Assembly (NCBI RefSeq): GCF_027942865.1 | Contig: NC_134526.1 | Location: 9,208,284 to 9,272,283 of the forward strand | Origin: Odontesthes bonariensis | Lineage: Eukaryota > Chordata > Actinopteri > Atheriniformes > Atherinopsidae | Reading direction: 5' to 3' | DNA: 64,000 nucleotides | Notes under the pieces: generated by a model | What the model saw: the letters and a program-made list of their open reading frames with translations, nothing else | The model's database searches: none | What the model was told of the DNA's origin: nothing | Position numbers and translations under genes: made by a program | Part shown: positions 38,001-51,100 of the stretch, in pieces | Position numbering within the stretch: position 1 is the first letter of the stretch | How the letters are laid out: every line of letters begins with the position of its first letter

Positions 38001-39000
38001 GCTTCCAGGTGAGCGGTTTCCTAGCAACACCCCAAACACCCTTAATGTTCAGGGCTACGTTTGGACCCTTATAAATAAAAAAAAAAAAGATAAAAGTGCA
38101 AATTATGCCGAATATCTAGAGCCTGAAAGCTACTGAGCCAATAGTTTAGCGGTAAATAAACACGAGTGTCCAACTCTATAAAAGAAACAACATGCAAACA
38201 GGTAGAAAAAGAAAATCAATCAAAATAAATAAATAAAATTAATCAGGGTCATCAAATGTTTTTGTTTCAAGTTTTGATTTGTTTCTGGAACTTTGAGAGA
38301 ATAAACTGCTATCTAAAGCATATAAGGATCAATAGGGGTTCATCAACATGGCCTCTTCAGCCAAACTTCAACAGGTATTTTTATGAGATCATACACCAGC
38401 CTAGATATGATCAACAATATCTTTTTTGGGGGTAAACACACAAGTGTGTCTCATATTTTAGCAGGAGAAAGCCCTGCGTTTTTACTTCTATCAACACAGT
38501 TTGTGAACAAACATCTGGAAGAACAGCCTTGGTAACCATTTACTTGTATGTTTGGTAAGATAAATGAATGCTGTTATAAAATTCAACCTTCAGCTCCTAA
38601 ATCTGCTCAGGTATTTAAGATTTTTGCTCAGAAGTCACATTTATCTTCTAAGAGGTGAGTATGAGTATTCCCTTCTGCAGTAAAAAAAAAAATCTGTACA
38701 TAAAACAGCAGATTTCATGTGAAAATGGATTTCTGGACTATTTAAAATAAAAGCTCCGTACAAGGAAAGGACACAGATTGTTTCTGTTGAGACGCTTTAA
38801 TTGATAAAAATCAGTTAACAATACCAAAATAAGTTAAAGTGTTAGCAAGAAAAGGTGTTTCATTTCAAATATTCAGTTGCTTAAAAAAAACAGCATTCAT
38901 ACAAACTGTGACAGACTGACAAAATATCTGCACATTTAAAATATATTACAACCAGGAACACTTATTATAGCAGTAACTGTTAAACACAAACACAGAAATA

Positions 39001-39006
39001 TTTATT
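39001..39006 (-). terminator. Poly(A) signal of mprip
   Basis: AATAAA on the minus strand, 41 bases past the mprip stop codon. Other AT-rich signals lie further downstream, so a longer 3' UTR is possible. Confidence 0.45.
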
Positions 39007-39046
39007 ACAAAGAGAAAATAAAGAGGAGTAGGAAGAAACTTGAGGC

Positions 39047-39187
39047 TCATGGTGAAGTTTGTCCCAGAGCCTGATGAGCCAGTCGCAGGTTCTCTCTCAG
39101 CTCTTCAGCCTCTCGGTCTGCCTTCGCTCTGACGATGCTCAGCTCAGTGTACACGTCTTTGTACTTCTTTGTGGCATTCCTCTTGTC
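39047..39187 (-). CDS. mprip: mprip exon 22 (terminal)
   Basis: [20 protein letters not shown] to HQALGQTSP followed directly by TGA (39049-39047). Acceptor TCGCAG after a 95-bp intron. No GT donor is present at the SP position where mammalian genes continue into the SGYDIMKS tail. Confidence 0.9.
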   Translation of the reverse strand, partial: DKRNATKKYKDVYTELSIVRAKADREAEELRENLRLAHQALGQTSP

Positions 39188-42100
39188 CTGCGATGAAACG
39201 GGGACGAGTTTTATCACCATTAGATCATCGTCAGTAAAATCATGACCGCGGCAGCTGGAATATAAACAAATACGACGCTCGCCTTTAGTGACGACTGCAC
39301 CTCGTCCTTCAGGGACCTGATTTCCTGCTTCAGACACTGGACCTCAGACTCCTTCACTCGCAGCGTGATCTGAAATAACAGCTTTGAATAAAACCGGCTT
39401 CACATCTGTGAAGAACGGAAGCAAGAGTCTGGAGCCCCTCTAATTTGATCGCTCGGCCTCCAGCTTTGCTGATATTTCATTCGTAAGAAAAGTTAATTAA
39501 TTCCAGGATGACTCATCAGCATTTTTTTGTAGTTTTCCAGGAGATTACAAACTCTGAAACATCAAATCTAATTTCACGGACACTTAAAGAGAAACTGAAT
39601 TAAAATCAAACAACAAAACACACACAAAAAAGAGAAATATCTAATCAAACTTTTAAAACCTGCATTAAAAAGTATGAGAGGAAGTAGGTTCTGGAAGAGA
39701 GAGAAGTCTGGATTTAAGAGCATCCACAGATTCACCCTGAAGATGATCTATGAACTTTTAATGTAGGATCAGTTAGGGGGGTTATGTTATGCCCGATAAA
39801 TCTGGGAGCATCTCACGTTCATCTGAGTTTAGACAAAGTTTTTTAACCCATACAAACGAAGCGGAGTAAAGTTTAATTTAACTGCTTCTCTGGAATGTGG
39901 TGGAATCGGACCCTGAAGTCACATGACTCCACTCAGTTACCTCCGCTTCAGAGGACAAACTCACCTCCATCTCGTACACGCCCATCTTCTGACTGAGCGG
40001 CAGTGCGTCCTGTTTGGCCAGCGAACACAGTCTGGTGATCTCTGCAGCCAGGTGACCGCTCAGCTCCTGGACAACACAAAAGCATCACAACAATCAGGCT
40101 TCTGTGTGTCCAATTCAGTAGAATGAGCTATACTTTACTAACTGTCTGTTTTTATATACAGTAGGTGCCTCAGTTGGCTGTAAAGTCATTTAAGTCCATT
40201 TTAAAACACAAGATTTAAGACTGCGAAACCAGGTTTATTCAGAGCCAAGAGCAGCCCGGCTTTTTGAAAGTGTGGAGGTACGATTACATCCCCAGTACCT
40301 GATTTAGTCTGAGCATCAAAGCATAAAGAAATGCCCATAAATGCACCAATAAATCAGAAAAAACACTTCATCACTTGTCTGAGAATCATCATTTTTCTGT
40401 ATGAACGTGACGCGGTGATAATTATCTTTCCATCTGTGGGTACACTACAAACAGGGACGGCTAATAGTTAAACAGTACACTTTAAATTGTGCTTTGCACC
40501 TTTAAAACAAATGGTGCAAAGCATAATTTACTTCCATTTTCCAAGAAGAAGCAACTCATAATCCATGCCGGAGAACTGTTTAAATATTACTGTAATTGTA
40601 TCCAAACTCCACATAAACAAGTCTTTAAATTCAGGCACATGGAGACCACAGGACCGCGTGCATCACCTGGTTTCTGCTCCGCAGGTCCTGGTTTTCCAGC
40701 TGGCACAGACACAAGCCTTTCCTCTCAGCGTCCAGAGCCTGGACAAGATGTCTGTTCTCCAGACATTTAAGAGAGAACTGCTGGGACAAAACGTCGAGCT
40801 CCCGCTGGTAGGAGTCCAGCTCCTCCCTTCAAACAAAACAAATACAAATGAGACTCATCTACGTCTCCGTATGAAGCTGGACAATTCACACAATACTGAT
40901 GATGAAACCTCTTTCAATAGGGAGATCTTTAATATAACGCTTGCAATATTTTGGCTGTTTACCAAAACATTTTAAAATGACTGTTCTGCACCACAAAAAG
41001 CTTTAAGTATTGACTGAACAAAAGGTTTAGATATTCATTTGAGCAACTCTCTCTTTTAGCGGGTCAAATTGTAATAAGACAATGATAAATTAAATAATCT
41101 GCTACAGAAACTAGCAGGTGGAAATGTCAGAAAATAGCAGAGAAGTTAAAGTTCCTACAATACTGCCTCATCTCCTTAGCTGCTCTTTTGTTTTGCTTTG
41201 TCTGTCACTCTCTTGATCAAATGTCACAGAACTCAGGAGGAGAGTTTGTGACTTGTTAAATAAAACCTTTGTTTTTTTTTTAAAGCTTTGAGGTCATCTC
41301 TGCAGCCTGGACCGGTCCAGATCTTTCAGGGTGTTGTGTGAAGTATGTCTTTGCACATTTTCCCTACGCCTGACATGTTTTCTTCAATAACTGACAGCTC
41401 ACTCGTTGTCCTTACATCAGTGGTTTTACACTGGTTTTTAAAGCTACCTGTGATGTCTGTGAATGTCCTCCATCTGTGCGTTCCCGTTCTCTGACTGGCA
41501 TCTCCTCTGGAGCTCCCTCTGCAGCTCCACCCGGTAAGCGCTCTTGATGGCTTCGATCGCTGCGTAAAGGAATAAGAAGGAACTCCAACCGTGAGCAGCT
41601 TGTGAGAAACCCTGACTCACGCTGTTCAGATTTAATTCTGAACTCTGACCCACCGGTGACGGTGGCGGCGCTCTCCTCCTCCAGCAGTCTGTCTTTCTCC
41701 ATCAGGAGGCGCTCCACCTCCTGTTGGTGGACACGGTGCAGCTCATCCACCACCTTCAAGTGAGACTCCTCCATGGAGGCAAAGCCACGCTCACAGGCCG
41801 CCTGAAGGCACAAGAAACGCTCACAGTCATCGTGACGTTACGTCTTTTTACCCGTTTTTCTACAAACACGGAGAACCACATCTGGCATCAGTTGATGGGC
41901 ACTTAGAGAAATAAATAAACAGGATTTCTTCTTGTATTTCTGATGTTTGCATCATATCTTTTAAACTGGCTCAGACTCCTGCAGTGTGTCCTGCTTGAAT
42001 GAAGGTTATTGCATTTGGTTTTTGGTGCACACGCTTCTCTCTGTCCAACACGACACAGGTCAGAGGTCAGAGGTCAGAGGCAACACAAACCTCATCCTTA

Positions 42101-45100
42101 AAAGACGACCATCAAATCCAGCTTCCATCAAACAACTTAATGTTAAACTATTTATTTATAAATATTATTATTTAGTCTGACTTTTCATGAGAGATATGCC
42201 AGCAGAGGACAATATTTAACCCAAAACTGAGGCCGATTCCACTAAAAATGATTCAGAACTAACATTATTTCATTTATAAAAATCCTCCCTGAACTACAGA
42301 TCATTTGTGAGTGTAAAAGGTTAGTGCTAGTCTTAAATAGAGGAAACAGCAGTTTCACTGTAGCATTAGCTCGACCTACCTTCAGCTTCTCCATCTCCGT
42401 CTCATGCCGCTGCTCAGCGCTCATCTTCTCATCAAGCTCTTCTTTCATTTTGTCTGCTAAGACACACAGCTGCTCCTCCAGCTCCTTCACTTTTCTTCTC
42501 AAGTAGGAAATTTGCTTCGTCTCAATGTTTTGATCTTCTTCATCCATTTTCTCTGAGAGTCCATTTGAGAGCTTTTGCACTCCTGAAGGACAGATTTCCA
42601 TTTCCTCTGCAGGCCTTCCCTCTGTGCTCTGCAGCTCTGCGTCTGCATCGTGGTGGCACCTCTCCTCGGTCTGGCAGCATGTGTTAATCATAGCACCCAA
42701 TGAGGCCAATTGTTTTTCCTCCAAGTCTGACAATCTTGCCTTTAGCTGCTTGTTTTCCTCCATGAGGCTGACACAGTTGCAGCACAGGTCTCTCTTGTGT
42801 CTTGACTGCAGCCTGTTTAGACGACAGCAGTACAGCGCTTCAGTCGCTACAGAGTGAAAAACCGAAGCAGGACAGGGATGCTCTGAAAAGAAAAAATCGT
42901 ACAGCCTGTCCGCAGCCGGCTGCAGTCTGTCGAGCTCAGACGCGCTGATGGAAGAGATCTGATTTAGCAAAGAGATTTTCCTCTGTGTGACCACTTTCAG
43001 ATGCTCCATCTCACACAGCTGCTTATCAAATGCCAATAAGCTGCTTTTGTTCGTCTCTGTGCTTTCTGCTGCCGTGAAGCTTTCACTGTTCCACATGAAG
43101 TCCAAATCTTCCACGGCCTCGCTCTCACATCTCCCCATAACACCTCCCCTCACCTCCTCTGAATGAAGAAGCAGGTCATGACCTGCCAGCAGCATTTGTT
43201 TCTCTAACATCAAACACTCAGTCACCTTCCCCATTAGCACGTCCACTGGCTCATTCATTTGGGACGGATCATCCTTCAGTCTGTTGAACAGCAAACCCCA
43301 AAGCTCCTCCTCCCACCTCAGCTGACTCACTACTGCAGGACTCTCCTCCTCTTCCTCAGTTTCTTTCACAAAACCCAACCCATCAAAGACCTCGAGTAGT
43401 TTCCCCAAAGCTCTCAGCCTCATCACCATCATTTCTATCACTTTCTGGAGCTTTTCTTCACCAGAAACACTCCCGTTCCTTTCTTCTTTGTTCAGTCTCT
43501 CCCTCTCAAACTCCTCATGGAGCCTCCTGATTTCAGACTCTGCAGCTCTCTGAGAGCAAACTTTCCCTTCTTCCTTCAGCTCTGCATTCTGCTGTTGGAG
43601 CTCTCTGCGGGTCAGCTCCGACTGTTCGAGCTTCCTTTCCAGCTCCGTCAGCTTTGCTTCAGTAGCCTCAAAACAACGCAGCAGGTATCCCTCTGTTCTC
43701 TCTGCGCTGTTTCTGTTTTCATCTTCTGATCCTTCGGTTTCTGCCCGGTTTTTCATCCGCAGCAGGACTTCTGCCTCCTTCAGATTTTCCTCCAGGGAGG
43801 TTATCAGCATCTGGGCATCCAGGAGCTCCTGGTTCTTCGAGCTCAGCTCCTTCTCCAGATCTTCGAACCTCATCGTTCCCTGTTGTTCCACTTCAGGAAG
43901 GTGATGCGGTTCAGTGTACCTGCTGCTGAGCTCTGCTTTCAGCCTTTCTATCTCACGGTCCGCCTCAGTCAGCTGGTTTAGCATCTCCTGGTTGTGCTGG
44001 TTGAGAGCCACGTTTTGGCTGCTGAGCAGCTCCACCTCTTGGGAAAGCCTCTTCAGTAACAACTGGTCTGGAGCTACATGGGTCAAAGTACTGTCAAAAT
44101 CACTGTTATTTATTTTTGTTTCTGAGCTGGAGAACAGCTGACAGTCTCCTCTGTCCAGCTGATTCCAGGGATGGGTTGAGGTATCGTCAAAGTTTAGTCC
44201 TGGTCCATCAGTCTGACACAGTTCATGTTGGCTGTCAGATGCAGGTGAGACTAAAAATGTGTCTGTTGTCTCAGGAATTAAGTCCTCCAGTTCTTGTAAA
44301 CAGATGCTGGGAAGCTGCGGTTCTGATGAAGATGATTTGAAGTGAAGCTTCTCCTTCACATCCTGTCTGATGTGCTGCTGCTCAAACTGCTCTGTGGTTT
44401 TGTATGAATCCTTTAAGCCTTTTACTGGCTTTTTATTCACGTCTGCAGTGCAGAGATCTGCTTCAGAACAAAGTGGAGGCTCCAGCTGAGAACGAGTACG
44501 AGGAAAAACAGAGGAAGAAGACAATTATTAACAGTTACTCCAACTTAGATAACCTACCCGGGAAAAAAAAAATCATGTGAAAACCTGTATTAAGTTCACC
44601 GGAGCTTCAAAATCCCTGAAGTTTTTATAAATTTCTTCAAGTTTGGTAAAGAAACACATATTTATAGCAATAAATAACATTTTACTTACAAAATACATTG
44701 TAGGTAAAAACAGGCTTTTCATAAAATGGTAAAGTTGAGGTTTGGATGTCTTCAGAAGTAATCAATGAAAAATACAAATGTAAGGAGTTCTTCAGTTGGT
44801 CAAACTGGGAAAGTTTGATGGTGATACCCAGCAGTACCCGTGCTTCCACTAACTGTCACCCTTGAAAAGCAGATTTCATGCATCTGCATTTTCATACCTG
44901 CTGCCGACTGCATCCGTCTGCACCGAGCTGAGCTTCCAGCTCGAGTCTGCAGCGCTCCGACTCAGCCAGCTGGACCTTCAGATCTTCAACCTCAAGTTCA
45001 AAAGTTCAAAAGTTAATACACAGTTTAAAATCGCTCTCATCCAAAACAAGCTCAATGAAGCCGACATTATAAACATCTAGAAGTGCAACCATAAATTGTC

Positions 45101-48100
45101 AGTAAAGTGGTATAATACAATTCAAAGCTGTGTTTTTGACAGTATGAAGGTAGAGAAACGAACAGAGTGGTTAAAAAATAAATAAAAGAAAGTAATGATC
45201 TACATGAAGTTTAGAATGTGCAGTTCTTTCATGCTGTGTGCTGTAAGGTAACCTCTGCTCTCACCCCCTTCCTGTAGCTGTGCAGCATCTCCTCCACCTC
45301 TGCTTCGGTGCGCAGCGGCACCGTCCGCTCCACTCTGAACATGGCCCTCTCCACCTGCTTCCAGCAGTCCTCTATCTCCTCCTCCACTCTTTGCTGTGAC
45401 TTTGGACTCAGTGCTCGCACAGTGCTGCCCGCCATCTTCTCGCTGCTCTCTTCCTGTCCGAAAGAGAAGCCCAGCATGCGCTCGTACTTCTTCCTCCTCT
45501 CCTCCCGCCTCCTCCGTCTCTCCAGGTCGTCCAGCTCCAGCGAGCGCAGCGGTTTGGTTTCCTGGGTCTCTGCGTCCGCCGTCGGTTTGGTCTGAGGCCT
45601 GAACTCGGCCCAGTCGAAGGTTTTGTAGTGGCCTTCCTGCCGTCTCTCCTTCACGCTCCTGGGCTTGGGGTGAGGGTCTCTCTCTGTGGGGACAACCGAG
45701 GAAGCAGAGTCCTGCGTCACGTCCGGTTTGGGCAGGACCTCAGGTGGGCTGCAGGAAACGTGGTGGCCAGATAAACTGAGAATAAATCAAAGTGGTTCGC
45801 AGAAAACATTCAAAACCCTTTTCTAAAGCATCTGCTGTTTTATTGTTGCAGATTTATTCTGTTTTTAAATGATTTTAAATTAAGAAACCAACTTCTGGGC
45901 TGTTGGTTGGAGAAACACTATCTTATCATTATCTCTCCAATGTAAGACACAGACAGGTAAAGGATGAAAATATGAACATGAGCTTTGTTTTTCTGTTCCG
46001 TCTCGTCCTCTCACCGTCTCAGAGCCTTTGAGATTTACTGTATGAACATTTGGAGTGACTGTAAACGATGCAGCTCCCCCTCCAACATTTTGCGGACAGA
46101 TTTTAATCTACCTGTTTAATCAATCTTTACATTGTGACAACCAGACTAATAAGATAAACCCTCTGCTTCAGTGAGTACTGGCCTTTCAGATTTTGTGGTG
46201 CGTCCTGTGTCGCTTTTAGGATCCTTTAAACTGAGTCCTGTTTCTTTTTTCTCTAGAAATTTTGTGTCCCGTTTGTATTTTTCCATTTTTTCGATCAGTT
46301 AATTATTAAATATCTTTAGCCGTTACAAATATAAAGTCTGATTGCTTACCTGGCTACATCAGGAGCGTTCGCTGGGTGCACGTTCTTCATCAGCGCCTGG
46401 ATCCAGTTCTTGCGGATTCCTGCGGTCATGGCCGACAGCGTGAAGACGCCCTTCAGAGTCTGTGGCATTTAAGCAGTTGATTCAAAGACTTGTTCAGCTC
46501 AGCAGCTTAAAGTGAAACTGTGCTGTGTGGAAGCGGTCGGTGTGAAGCCTTACATGGATCTGAAAGCCGTAGTTCCTTTGCACCTGATACTCTGACACAT
46601 TGTAACACTTTGTTAAGTCCATTTCACCCTTGAGATCTGAAGCCTAAACGCAGACACAGAAAACACCGTGAGGCAGAGAAAGGTTTGACGGCCTCTTTTT
46701 TACGTGGTGAAAAATAACAATGCGTTTACCTCCTCAGCTAACGAGTCCCTGTAATATCTCAGACTGTCAGTTGAGAGCACAAACCAATATTTCTTCCACT
46801 AGAGGGAAGCAAAAGACATTCAAAAGAGGATGTTTAAAAACTACCGATTGAATGGAAACCCTTCAGAGCACCAACACAACTATAATTAATCATTTATGTG
46901 GTTAGTTTACCTGATCATTTTCATCCAGTTTGACCATCCAGCCTTTCTTGAAGTTCAACAAATCCGGCTGTAAAGAGGATAAGAAGAGTGGCTACGACAC
47001 GTAGATGCATGATACATTTATATTTGATTTCTTATTCAGTTTACAATGTGGTCGATGTCATGCTCCCTTAAGATGTCACAGATTCTCTCTTAAAGCTCCT
47101 TCAGAAAGCCTCCTCTCCTCACTCCTTTCTCCTCCGGGCACATTTTAGGAATTGAGACATCATTCAAAATATTTGGCTCAGAGCAATTTCTGGATCAGAG
47201 GCAGGAGGACGAAGGAGAGATGAGAAGAAGAGGCACAAATTAAACAAATGAGATGAGACGTGAGGCGAGGAGAGGAATCTGAATTAAGAGGATCGGGGTG
47301 ATGAGGGACAGATGTGACGATCATTTCAAAAGTTTGTTTTGCACTTTTGTGGACTGTAGACGTTTCATATTCCTTGATCTGTGAGATAAAGGAATATGAA
47401 ATTTGATCATGGGCGATCATCGTGAGTTTTATCAGTCTATTTGTTTGTCTGACTTTTAACAAAAAAAGGAAATAAGATCAACTAAATGCTGCAACTGATC
47501 ACTAAATAAGCCAAAAGAAATGAAGCACAGTTCGGTTTGTAAACCCAACCCAGTAAAACATGGTAAAGCACCATTTGGAACCACAGTGTGTGTAAAGGGA
47601 AAACATGGCATCAAGGTGCTGCTTTCTGGAAATATAAATGTGAGCTTGCTGAATCTTTCTGGTGCCTTACTGTCATGACTGTGTCTGAGGTCCTGCGGTC
47701 CAGAGACTTGGCTCTTCTCTGTGGAGGGGGGGCATCCAGCTGGGCCATATCTGCACAAGACTGCAGTTTCTGCAGATAGGGAAGAGAAAAAAAAGTCACG
47801 ATTAAACAGCTTAAATTAAAAAGCAACTTTTCTCAGGGGGAGATTTTCACTGAGGCAGATACGTGAAATGTTTTCTAAGTCAGGATGCAGCCTGCATGCC
47901 ATCAGCCAGAGTAACCAGCAGGCTGGGTGCTTGGCAGAGATGACATCTTAAGGATTAGGCCTGCTGGAGAGCACTGCGGGGAGTCAAATAGGCTTTTCAG
48001 CGCTGCCTGTAAAACTCTTATTCACATCCCAAGTGAACTGCACATAGATGATTAGATTTGGATGTGGAATGCATAAAACAATTTCAGAGAGTACATCGTC

Positions 48101-51100
48101 TCTGACAGTATGCAGCTTGTGTCTTACATTTTAAAATGATGCTTCCAACCGAGGGTCAGTCTGCTAAGTGATCAGGTTTCACGCTGGCTCTAACAGTACG
48201 TATCAGCCCGTTTCACGTCTGGATTAAACAGCATTAAATGAAACAAGGGTGCTTTTTTTTGTTTACTTGAGCCTCTGCTATTCAAAAGATTCATTCTTCT
48301 CTCTTACATAACCACTTTAATGAGAAAAAAAGGAGCACTTTAATCGCTACAGAACCTCCTTTGTGCTTTCTTTCCCCCTTTGCATTTACATTGAAAACTA
48401 TCCAAGGACACAACAGACAGAGGGACACAGCTCTCTGACTGCAGGGTGTGGAAGTGATGTTTTCTGCCTTCAAAACAATCTCTGAACAGCTCAGGAAGAG
48501 CTTATCTTCTGCTGAGAGAAGAAGCCTCCGAAAGCTGAAGGGTAGAGGAGAGGAAGAGGATGTTCTGGGAATCTCGAGATAGGCTCCTTTGACCTTCTCC
48601 TGGCCACCAAAACAAACGCACCCAAACACACATAAGTCATAACATTGGGTCAAACGTGTCGCTGGTGTATTTAAAAGGTAAATCCTCTGGAATGGGTCAG
48701 AAAGCGTCAAAGAATAACAGCTGCTGCTCTGAAGACCATTGGCGTTTCACTCCTGTGGCATTAAGCAAACTTACAGGAGATGGAGGAGGAGTAAGTTAAG
48801 TCTGGTTTCTGTCATAACAACAACACGCACTTACTCCACAGAGCAAAACTGGCATGTTCGTGGTGGTAAAAATAAAACAAATCATGGCCGTAAACCAAAG
48901 AGGAGTAAATAAAACCATTTAAGAAAAAAAGTAATTACCAGGATCTGTAGAACAAGTTTAAGTTAGTCCAGCTTTCAGAGCTTCCCTGAGTCCCTTTAGG
49001 CTTGCGGGAGACAGTAAAGTAAAGTTGAACAGCAAATTCTACACATGAAACACCTGTTAATCTCTACAAGAAGTCTAAAAACCACTCACGTCCTGTCAGA
49101 CCTGATCCAGAATCTGTAAAATGAAACATGGCTTGTCGGCAGCCATATTATGCTTCTTGTGTTTTTCCCTCTCTAACAGCTGACCCACCATTACAACGTG
49201 ACGGGCCGTATAATTAAACTACTCTTCTTGTCCCAGTATACAAGCACTGGAGGGTGATCGATTTATTGACCAAAGAATGTCCGACTTCGCTATGACAGGT
49301 GGCAAAATCCCTCCTTTCAGCTCTGCTAGTAAGAGGCTTTTTCTTGTTGACATATTAAGACCAAAACAACTGACAGATCATTCAGCTGGTGACAAACTGC
49401 TTCCGTGTCTAACAGAGAGCTTTACAGCTCTGTACATTTCATTCACACTTTAGAAATTCCAAATTCTCCATGCTGTTGCTGGAAATTCTCCGTTTTAGGC
49501 TTCTTTCTTCTCCACAGTACTCAGACCCACCATCACCCACACATTCGATTTTTTAGAAAACGAGATTTTCACAAAAGCAACTTGCATTTCACCTACAATC
49601 TTAACCAATCAGCTGTTGGATTAGAGCCAGGAGTTTTCCGTGCCTTTCTAATGACTCACCGGGAAGGTGTTTTAAACATGTCCTACTGGGAGGAGGCCTT
49701 GGGGCAGACCACGGACCTGCTGGAAAGATTATCCCTCTCAGGTGGCTTGGGAATGTCTGTGTCCCCCCCAGGAGAGCTGCAGTAAGTGGCTTGGGAGTGG
49801 GAGGTCTGGGGTCTCAGACTGTTGCTCGGTCCAGATAAGGGGCAGAAAAATGGATGGATGGATTCTAAAGATCAGGCAGAAATCTAAGGCCAAATGCTCT
49901 GTGCCAGACTGTTAGGTGATGGAGTTTACTCGTCATAAAACCTGTTGTAATGCCTGCCGTGTCTTAGTCGTGGAAAATCTGAGCTCATCTGTGCTGTACG
50001 ATATGCTGAAAGACCTCCTTTGGTTTATTTTCTAAATCCCTTCTCAGGATCATGTTCGTGTGGGAGGATATGTTACCAGAGAAACGTAGTCTGACAAACT
50101 TAAATCATCTTTGGGAAACAGAAGAATCTGAAAATGCAAAACGGTTGCTCTTCCTTTGTGTATCACCCTGTGGAATGTTTCTGATTCATGTTTTGTTATA
50201 CTGTAACACTCAGACACTTGTTAGGGTTTACTCACCAACTTAATCACTGGGGTCCAGCCCAACAACACACAGTGACTATGATTCACAAACAGATGTGCAG
50301 CTGAAAACAGCAAACGGAGGCTCTACGTATCTCTGAGCTTTTTCTGAGTTTGTCAGTAAACAGAGGCCATCGTGTCATACTGCAGCTTTAGCAGAGCTTT
50401 GACAGTCTCGTTAAGAGTTCACAAGATCCGTGGCTCTTGATCCACGGAATCTAGCTTGACTCCTGAGGAATCCCTCGAAAAAAGTTGTTCAGAGGAATGC
50501 CGCCTTGCAGATTGCAGCCGGTGGGCTGAACGCCTTCAGGGCATCAGAACCAGTTTTTGTTCAGAAACGAAAAGCTGCGCTGAATGATTCAGCGACTCTC
50601 TCCCACCTGCTGACACATGCACCCGCTCACGCTGGAGGAAAAACATGCCTCGACACAGCGGGATCGTCCTTCCACGCGTTTCATGCCAAACTCTCATCGT
50701 CTGGTTTTCAACAGTTCGGACTGAATGAAAACTTTAAAAGGAGCAAAAACACTTGAATGAATCAAGTCTGGTTTCTGGTTTATACACAGACTGACTGATG
50801 TAATCAGCCTCTGAGTGGAATTTTTATCTGGGCCTCTGCTGTGTTTGATCAGATCAGAGCTTTAACGTTGGAGTGACGCGTTTCATCCAGAACACCTGGC
50901 TAGTTGAGTCTTACAGAAACCAGTACAGCCCACACTGAGCCCTGAGCAAGCCCAGTACAGCTGGATACAGTAACCCATCTTAATAATTACAAAACCACAT
51001 TATTCAGCACTACCTGTTCATGGTTATTACTGTCCAATGGAAACAAACAAGCTCAGTCAGGAAATACGTTTTTATTCTGGGACGCTGAGGTCAGTAATCT

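Noticed and set aside
39297..39304. Canonical GT donor (GAG|GTGCAG) for mprip exon 21
   Set aside because: Using it deletes six residues at a position of fixed length in the family; the GC donor gives the expected peptide.
50505..50756. 83-codon + strand frame inside an mprip intron
   Set aside because: No recognisable family or splice signals; probably chance.
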